From assembly GCA_009602725.1 (NCBI GenBank), contig WELB01000069.1, positions 132,782 through 143,488 on the forward strand: a stretch of DNA of 10,707 nucleotides, given 5' to 3'. Source of the DNA: Spirogloea muscicola (taxonomy: Eukaryota > Streptophyta > Zygnematophyceae > Spirogloeales > Spirogloeaceae). Below the pieces are notes generated by a model, which had not been told where the DNA came from, did no database searches, and saw only the letters and a list, made by a program, of their open reading frames with translations. This document shows positions 7,476 to 10,707 of this stretch, piece by piece. A program made the translations under genes and the position numbers. Position 1 is the first letter of the stretch. The number at the start of each line of letters is the position of its first letter.

Positions 7476-7822
7476 TCTCCCTGCCCCTCCAGGCTTTGTC
7501 CAGTCTCTTTCTAGGCTGGCCTGTCAGAGCCATTGCCACCTTTTGGGCAGAGCTTTATGCGGCCTTGAGCAAGCAGCCAATCTGAGAAGGCAGCACTAAA
7601 CAAGCGAAATTGTATTCGAAGTAACGCGATAGCTCTGAGAAGCAGCTCTTGAAAGAGCGGCGACGGCTGTGAGAGAAGTGGCTCTTCCAGTGGGGGCAAG
7701 GGCTGTGAGAAGCCAGCCCGAGACGAATTGACGAAGGCTCGAAGGGGCCAAATGAGGGAGGGGCCTGAAGCCACAATGACGGAGGGGCCTGAAGATGCTA
7801 TGTCAGAACGGGTGGAGGATGG
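7476..7822. repeat. Foldback (MITE-like) element 4, between LINE copies E and D
   Basis: The left arm (about 7476-7550) contains TTTGTCCAGTCTCTTTCTAGGCTGGCCTGTCAGAGCC. The right arm (about 7678-7757) contains GGCAAGGGCTGTGAGAAGCCAGCCCG, GAATTGACGAAGG and CTCGAAGGGGCCAAATGAGG. The cores face each other about 205 bp apart. The right arm and its outer flank to 7822 (GGGGCCTGAAGATGCTATGTCAGAAC) match the reverse complement of 9735-9870 over about 120 bp, so this and the 9735 element are the closest relatives in the window. It lies between the 3' end of copy E and the 5' end of copy D, both minus strand; its outer flank could instead be 3' sequence of copy E. Confidence 0.72.
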
Positions 7823-8622
7823 ACCACTCAGTAGCTACGAGTGAGGAGCCGCAAATCCGACAGACTAGCTGCCGGAAAATTATCCCCCTAACGAAAGCCA
7901 GAGGCTGCAGCGAGAGCACGGCCAGCACGCAGATGCAAGGCGTGGGCCATGGACCGCTGAAGGGAGACTGACAAACGCATACGATATACCTGGGCCCGCG
8001 AGCCAGCGGCGTTAAGTCAGCCGGCTCACCTCGCCTACGGGACACAGCGCGCCGCCCAAGCCTGGCCAGCAGGTCGAGCCACTGGGACCCGAGAGCCCCG
8101 TCCACGGCCAGGGGGACGAACTCGTCTCCAGCCGGGTGGTCAGCGTGTTTGGCCGCCTTGCTGCGAGCGGCCTTCGCCGCGGCATGGCCAGCTCGCGAGG
8201 CAGAGAGCTCCGGATTGGATCGGTCCACCACATCGGTGGTGACCACGTCTGCAATGATGCGCGCGCCGCCTCCTGGCGTCGAGGCCACCAAGTCGATCCG
8301 GCGCCTGTGAAGTCCGTCGGCCCTCTGGAGGATTGGCATTATGGAAGTGTTTTCCATCGCCACCGTGTAGCCGGCTTCCACAAATATGCCAAACATGGCA
8401 TCCCTGAGGAGGTCGTGTGCAGCGGTGAGATCAAGCTCCCGTAGGGCAGCGGAGGACATGCGCCGCCAGCTCCGCCAGTTCAGCCGTCCGGTCGCCTCAC
8501 TCGCACTGCAGCACGCCTAGCAGTCAGGGCGGGGGGAGGCCCAGCACGGCAGTGGACTGCCGTGCGGAAAAGTTCGTCCGGCATCCTGAGTGCATCGTGC
8601 TGTGAGAGGAAGAAGCAGCCCC
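7823..8622 (-). mobile_element. LINE copy E: C-terminal retrotransposon fragment (broken zinc knuckle, intact RLE core)
   Basis: Minus strand from 8622: HDALRMPDELFRTAVH aligns with YESLRLSDDLFRTAVH of copy D. After a frameshift come LGLPPP and a knuckle whose second Cys is a TGA (8499-8497); another TGA (8526-8524) stands at the Cys of PPxCL. A shift near 8440 gives the long frame from 8459: HDLLRDAMFGIFVEAG, Glu 36 in AMENTSIMPI, Asp 56 in RRIDLVAS and Asp 71 in IIADVVTT (D-x14-D kept), then HADHPAGDEFVPLAVDGALG. A shift near 7985 restores RMRLSVSLQRSMAHALH and AGRALAAASGF, with TAG at 7890-7888. The non-coding end TTGCGGCTCCTCACTCG parallels copy C's tail up to CTACTGAGT. Confidence 0.84.
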
Positions 8623-8911
8623 AACCGAAACTTCATATCCAAGGAATGTCGTCTCTAAAATCTTAAAGCGCTTGCCCGACAGCCAGAGTTCTGTCGACAA
8701 TGTGACGACAAGCGACCACCACGGACACCCTGAGCACGGGGCAGGAGCATGGGGGCTGGCCCTCCAATGCCCGCTACGCGCGGTGGCCTCTGCTCTGCCG
8801 CCCGGGCAGTATCTGCATGTTCGGGCCCGCCCGGGATTGGTTAAGCGGTACAATCTCGCAGATGATGTACAGTCAGTCCCGTCTCCCAAATCCGACACGG
8901 ACCGAGGGGGT
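8623..8911. other. Unassigned GC-rich stretch
   Basis: This stretch is bounded by copy E on the left and fragment F on the right. An 89-codon plus-strand frame (8672-8941) and a minus-strand frame (8928-8524) are open, but neither gives a convincing family match. The minus frame contains RTCRYCPGG at about 8820-8800, faintly like the CRYC of copy D's N-terminal finger, yet the following His/Cys ligands do not line up. It could be a rearranged N-terminal piece of copy E or unrelated DNA. Confidence 0.35.
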
Positions 8912-9213
8912 CCGTGCTGGTCGTGCATTAGCCCAGGCTAATTAATGGCTTCCATGATGGTGGTTTGGCGCCTCAGTATAGCTGGTCAGATATGCATGTG
9001 CTCACTCGGGCATATTCAGTGTCCCGCTTAGCCAGCTCATAACCCAGTTAAGAGAACATTTGTAAGGCTAGAATTGCCCTTCCTTCCAATTTCGTGCGCA
9101 CCGCGCGTCTTCTCTCAGGGTCAATCTACTGTAGGTTATGGAGGTCTTAAGATGTGCTTGCCTTTGTACTTGGCCATTTGGCCTGTCGTTTGTTTCAAAT
9201 ACACGAAATTTGC
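8912..9213 (+). mobile_element. LINE copy F: 3' end only, plus strand
   Basis: Starting abruptly at 8912, the plus strand encodes RAGRALAQAN then TAA, the last residues of the retrotransposon ORF, followed by the 3' untranslated region. Bases 8912-9115 align with the reverse complement of copy D's 4650-4445, and 9119-9212 with the reverse complement of copy C's tail (1388-1296). F therefore links the two and shows the full 3' order: stop, GAGCACATGCATATCTG-like block region, CGTGCGCACCGCGCG, GTCAATCTACTGTAGG, GGCCATTTGGCC, CAAATACACGAAATTT. Extreme 5' truncation is typical of LINE copies. No poly(A) follows. It lies opposite to the E and D copies. Confidence 0.82.
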
Positions 9214-9420
9214 CCTCAGGGGGAAGACAGGTGGCTGCGGTTGACGGGGGAAAGGCCATTGCGTTGTGGCGAGCATCACGCACCTTGTTATTTCTTTTAA
9301 GGCTGGGAGACGGGCGTGGGTCTAACGACTGTGGGTTATGCAGCCGGAGCCAAGGCAACGCTAATGCAGATGTGGAAAAGATTGGGTGTCTGCCAAGAAC
9401 TCTGATGCGAGGATGGAGCC
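9214..9420. other. Possible transcribed region downstream (minus) of a TATA box, no gene identified
   Basis: If the TATA box at 9421-9430 works on the minus strand, this would be the start of its transcript. The first minus-strand ATG lies at 9276-9274; it opens a short frame (MLATTQWPFP ...) that runs into the LINE F tail at 9213 and stops at about 9140. A second ATG (at about 9266) opens MAFPPSTAATCLPPEG, which also enters the tail. Neither peptide is recognisable. Insertion of F may have cut a gene here. Confidence 0.3.
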
Positions 9421-9430
9421 CTCTATATAG
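9421..9430 (-). promoter_or_regulatory. Candidate TATA box
   Basis: The minus strand reads CTCCTATATAGAGGGC, a close match to the plant-type TATA consensus (CTATATA), 70-160 bp downstream of the ACGTG cluster in the same orientation. The motif is nearly palindromic, so it could also serve the plus strand. The position relative to the cluster favours minus-strand transcription. No transcript evidence is available from sequence. Confidence 0.5.
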
Positions 9431-9500
9431 GAGAGCCCCTGCCGGCAGATGTCTTACAGCTATGCAGCCAGCTGGTCGTGGCAGTGCCATCTGCCTAGGC

Positions 9501-9590
9501 CACGTGTCTATAGTGGACACGTGTACAACAAAGTGTCATCACGTGGATCATGACGTGTCTACACGTGGCGTCTATGCGTGTACAACGTGG
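9501..9590. promoter_or_regulatory. Cluster of six ACGTG (G-box/ABRE-like) cores
   Basis: Within 90 bp there are CACGTG at 9501-9506, 9518-9523, 9540-9545 and 9562-9567, GACGTG at 9552-9557 and AACGTGG at 9584-9590. CACGTG is the G-box bound by plant bZIP and bHLH proteins; clusters with ACGTGGC (seen at 9563-9569 and 9585-9591) are typical of ABA- or light-responsive promoters in land plants. Part of the density comes from a degenerate internal duplication, since GCGTGTACAACGTGG resembles CACGTGTACAACAAAGTG. Function depends on the TATA box downstream on the minus strand. Confidence 0.55.
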
Positions 9591-9851
9591 CACTTAACAT
9601 ATCATCCAACTGTCGTGCAAGGCGATGCATTGTCAATACTTTTCACTATAGCTGTCAGCCTATTAGGCTAAGTACTGTCGCTAAGTGATGTTACTGTCCC
9701 ATCACTCCCTCCTCCACGGAGAAGCTGAGTCCATCCTGCCCCGTTCTGATATAGCATCTTCAGGCCCCCTCATAGCTGCTTAGCGCCTTTTAGGCCCCTC
9801 CATCATTTGGCCCCTTCGAACCTTTGTCAATTCTCTTTCGGGCTGGCTTTC

Positions 9852-9926
9852 CACAGCCCTTGCAACCCCATTGGGAGTGCCCCTTCCTTTCACGGCCCTT
9901 GCCCCCATTGGGAGTGCCACTTCTTC
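9852..9926 (+). repeat. Two-unit tandem repeat of about 37 bp
   Basis: CACAGCCCTTGC followed by CCCCATTGGGAGTGCCCCTTC is repeated as CACGGCCCTTGC followed by CCCCATTGGGAGTGCCACTTC. The units differ by a 2-bp indel and a few substitutions. Related sequence, also repeated, follows the core of the element at 7476-7822 on the minus strand (CCCCCACTGGAAGAGCCACTTC, then CACAGCCGTCGCC), so the duplication is a feature of the family rather than of this copy. Confidence 0.65.
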
Positions 9927-10003
9927 GATCAGCCAACACCCTACGCTGGAAGAGTCGTCCTCGCTGAGATCACAGGGAAGGAAAGAAGCGGCTCTCCTAA
10001 TGT

Positions 10004-10052
10004 TTGTACTTGGCCATTTGGCCTTCGTTTGTTTCAAATACACGAAATTTTT
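10004..10052 (+). mobile_element. LINE 3' tail fragment (copy G)
   Basis: TTGTACTTGGCCATTTGGCC then TTCGTTTGTTTCAAATACAC and GAAATTT is nearly identical to 9168-9212 of copy F and to the reverse complement of 1296-1342 of copy C. Only the last 50 or so bases of the tail are present, with no coding sequence. It lies inside the loop of foldback element 5. Either a very short retrotransposition product landed there, or the foldback family has acquired the LINE's 3' end. Confidence 0.75.
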
Positions 10053-10189
10053 GTCCTAATGGAGGCAAGGGCTGTGAGAAGCCAGCCCGTAAAGAATTGA
10101 CAAGGTTCGAAGGGGCCAAACTACGAGCTAAGCAGCAACTACGGGGCCTGAAGAGGCTATGGCAGAAGAAGAAAGTAACTGCTCCTTCA

Positions 10190-10243
10190 TGTAAGGCAGT
10201 GGCTGTGAGGAGCCAGCCCAAAGAAATGGACAAAACAAATATG
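10190..10243 (-). repeat. Additional foldback arm, right orientation, unpaired
   Basis: GTAAGGCAGTGGCTGTGAGG, AGCCAGCCCAAAGAAATGGA, CAAAACAAA matches the right-type core (GGCAAGGGCTGTGAGAAGCCAGCCC, then GAATTGAC). It lies directly outside the right arm of element 5 and in the same orientation, so it has no facing partner within the window. It may belong to a nested or tandemly inserted second element. Confidence 0.55.
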
Positions 10244-10299
10244 TGCAGGCGAGACTGACCCGCCGGGGGTAATAATTTCTGCTGCATGGCCCTCCACCT

Positions 10300-10707
10300 C
10301 CCCCGCCCGCTTGGTGAAGCCGCCACGTGGCGCCGCTACAGCGCCCCCGGCTCGCCCGACCCCGCGCCCCCGTACGCCCCGGAGGGCCCCTGCACGCCCC
10401 GCGCGCAGCCACTTGCTACCCGCCACGTGGCCTCCGTACTGTGGCACACGTGCGAGGGTTCGGGGGAGCCGGGGGGCGGGCGAGGCGCCAGGGGGGGCAG
10501 TGAGGGCGCCGAGGGGAGGGGGGGAGAGGAGGGAGGGAGAGGAGGTAGGGAGGAGGGCCCCCCGCGGCTTCCCCGCGCCCCCCTCCTTCTCCCCTTATCC
10601 GCGGAGTAGGCGCCGCCGGCCCCGCCGCGAAGCCCGCCGCGATCCCCGGCGGCGGCGTCGGCTGTTGCGGCAGAGGCGGCAGCCGCGGTTGCGGCGACGG
10701 CGGCGGC
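10300..10707. other. Very GC-rich region with three CACGTG boxes, purine tract and GGC/GCC triplets; possible promoter/first exon off the right edge
   Basis: CACGTG occurs at 10324-10329 (in GCCACGTGGC), 10424-10429 (in GCCACGTGG) and 10447-10452. From about 10455 to 10560 the plus strand is a nearly uninterrupted G/A tract with many GGG and GGGG runs. From 10605 it becomes GGC/GCC triplets to the edge. A plus-strand frame 10286-10609 (MALHLPRPLGEAATW start) and an Ala-rich minus-strand frame open from the edge are both unrecognised, and open frames are cheap at this GC content. The layout fits a GC-rich plant or algal promoter followed by a 5' exon, but this is inference. Confidence 0.4.

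Larger units (their letters stand above)
9735..10170. repeat. Foldback (MITE-like) element 5, with long arms and a LINE tail in the loop
   Basis: The left arm (about 9750-9870) reads ATAGCATCTTCAGGCCCC, TAGCTGCTTAGC, TTTGGCCCCTTCGAACC, TTTGTCAATTCTC, GGGCTGGCTTTCCACAGCCC. The right arm (about 10066-10165) is its reverse complement with the same blocks in order, roughly 85% identical and about 100-120 bp long. The loop contains a tandem duplication of about 37 bp (CCCCATTGGGAGTGCC at 9867 and 9904) and a copy of the LINE 3' tail at 10004-10052. It has no coding capacity of note. It is the best example for defining the family's termini because both outer blocks survive. Confidence 0.75.

Noticed and set aside
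8441-8530. Alternative genetic code (TGA read as Cys) for the whole window
   Set aside because: TAA and TAG stops and many frameshifts interrupt the same family, and copy D's RT frame is ended by TGA at a non-Cys position.
8524-8928. RTCRYCPGG as a second LINE-type zinc finger
   Set aside because: After the two Cys no His/Cys ligands with family spacing follow, and the surrounding peptide shows no other family block.
9068-9520. Minus-strand open frame of 150 codons as a gene
   Set aside because: Its C-terminal half is the antisense of LINE F's 3' tail and its start lies upstream of the candidate TATA box, which would not fit transcription from it.
10066-10125. tRNA-like B box (GGTTCGAA) in the foldback arm, suggesting a SINE
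   Set aside because: Only the central bases match a pol III B box, no A box at a proper distance was found, and the inverted arrangement of arms does not fit a SINE.
1-10707. CRISPR array, tRNA or rRNA genes, bacterial operons
   Set aside because: No regularly spaced short direct repeats, no cloverleaf or rRNA sequence recognised, and coding remnants show eukaryotic retrotransposon architecture.

Overview
The window looks like nuclear DNA of a GC-rich eukaryote, probably an alga or plant. It is dominated by decayed non-LTR (LINE-type) retrotransposons and short inverted-repeat elements. There is no operon structure and there are no ribosome-binding sites. I recognise no intact host protein-coding gene, rRNA, tRNA or CRISPR array. 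The green-lineage suggestion rests on the retrotransposon protein style, clustered ACGTG motifs and GGC-rich low complexity; it is inference, not proof.

Retrotransposon pieces, left to right: A (1-366, minus, running off the left edge), B (about 1100-1303, plus, 3' end only), C (1296-3056, minus, 5'-truncated at the reverse transcriptase active site), D (about 4445-7440, minus, nearly end to end but with the front of its reverse transcriptase deleted), E (7823-8622, minus, C-terminal part) and F (8912-9213, plus, 3' end only). The tail of a seventh copy lies at 10004-10052. Together they define one family with this order: N-terminal C2HC zinc finger, a conserved pre-RT region, reverse transcriptase with YADD, thumb with GVPLG and GGLGCRSL, a CxC...HxxxC zinc knuckle, a restriction-like endonuclease (RLE) with E ... 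(L/I)D-x14-D, a conserved basic C-terminal segment, and a 3' tail containing GGCCATTTGGCC. All copies are damaged by stops, frameshifts or truncation, so none looks autonomous.

Between these pieces lies a second repeat family. A core resembling GGGCTGGCTTCTCACAGCCC recurs about a dozen times, mostly as facing pairs 200-240 bp apart, near 640/860, 3225/3460, 3680/3905, 7510/7715 and 9840/10080. These look like foldback or MITE-like elements. The pair at 3654-3950 is exceptional: two 116-bp arms that are perfectly complementary around a 65-nt loop.

The remaining sequence at 9214-9734 is not obviously repeat-derived. It holds a TATA box on the minus strand (9421-9430) with six ACGTG cores 70-160 bp upstream, the best candidate host promoter here. 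The right end (10300-10707) is very GC-rich, with three CACGTG boxes, a purine-rich tract and GGC/GCC triplets; it could be the promoter or first exon of a gene beyond the edge, but I cannot identify one.
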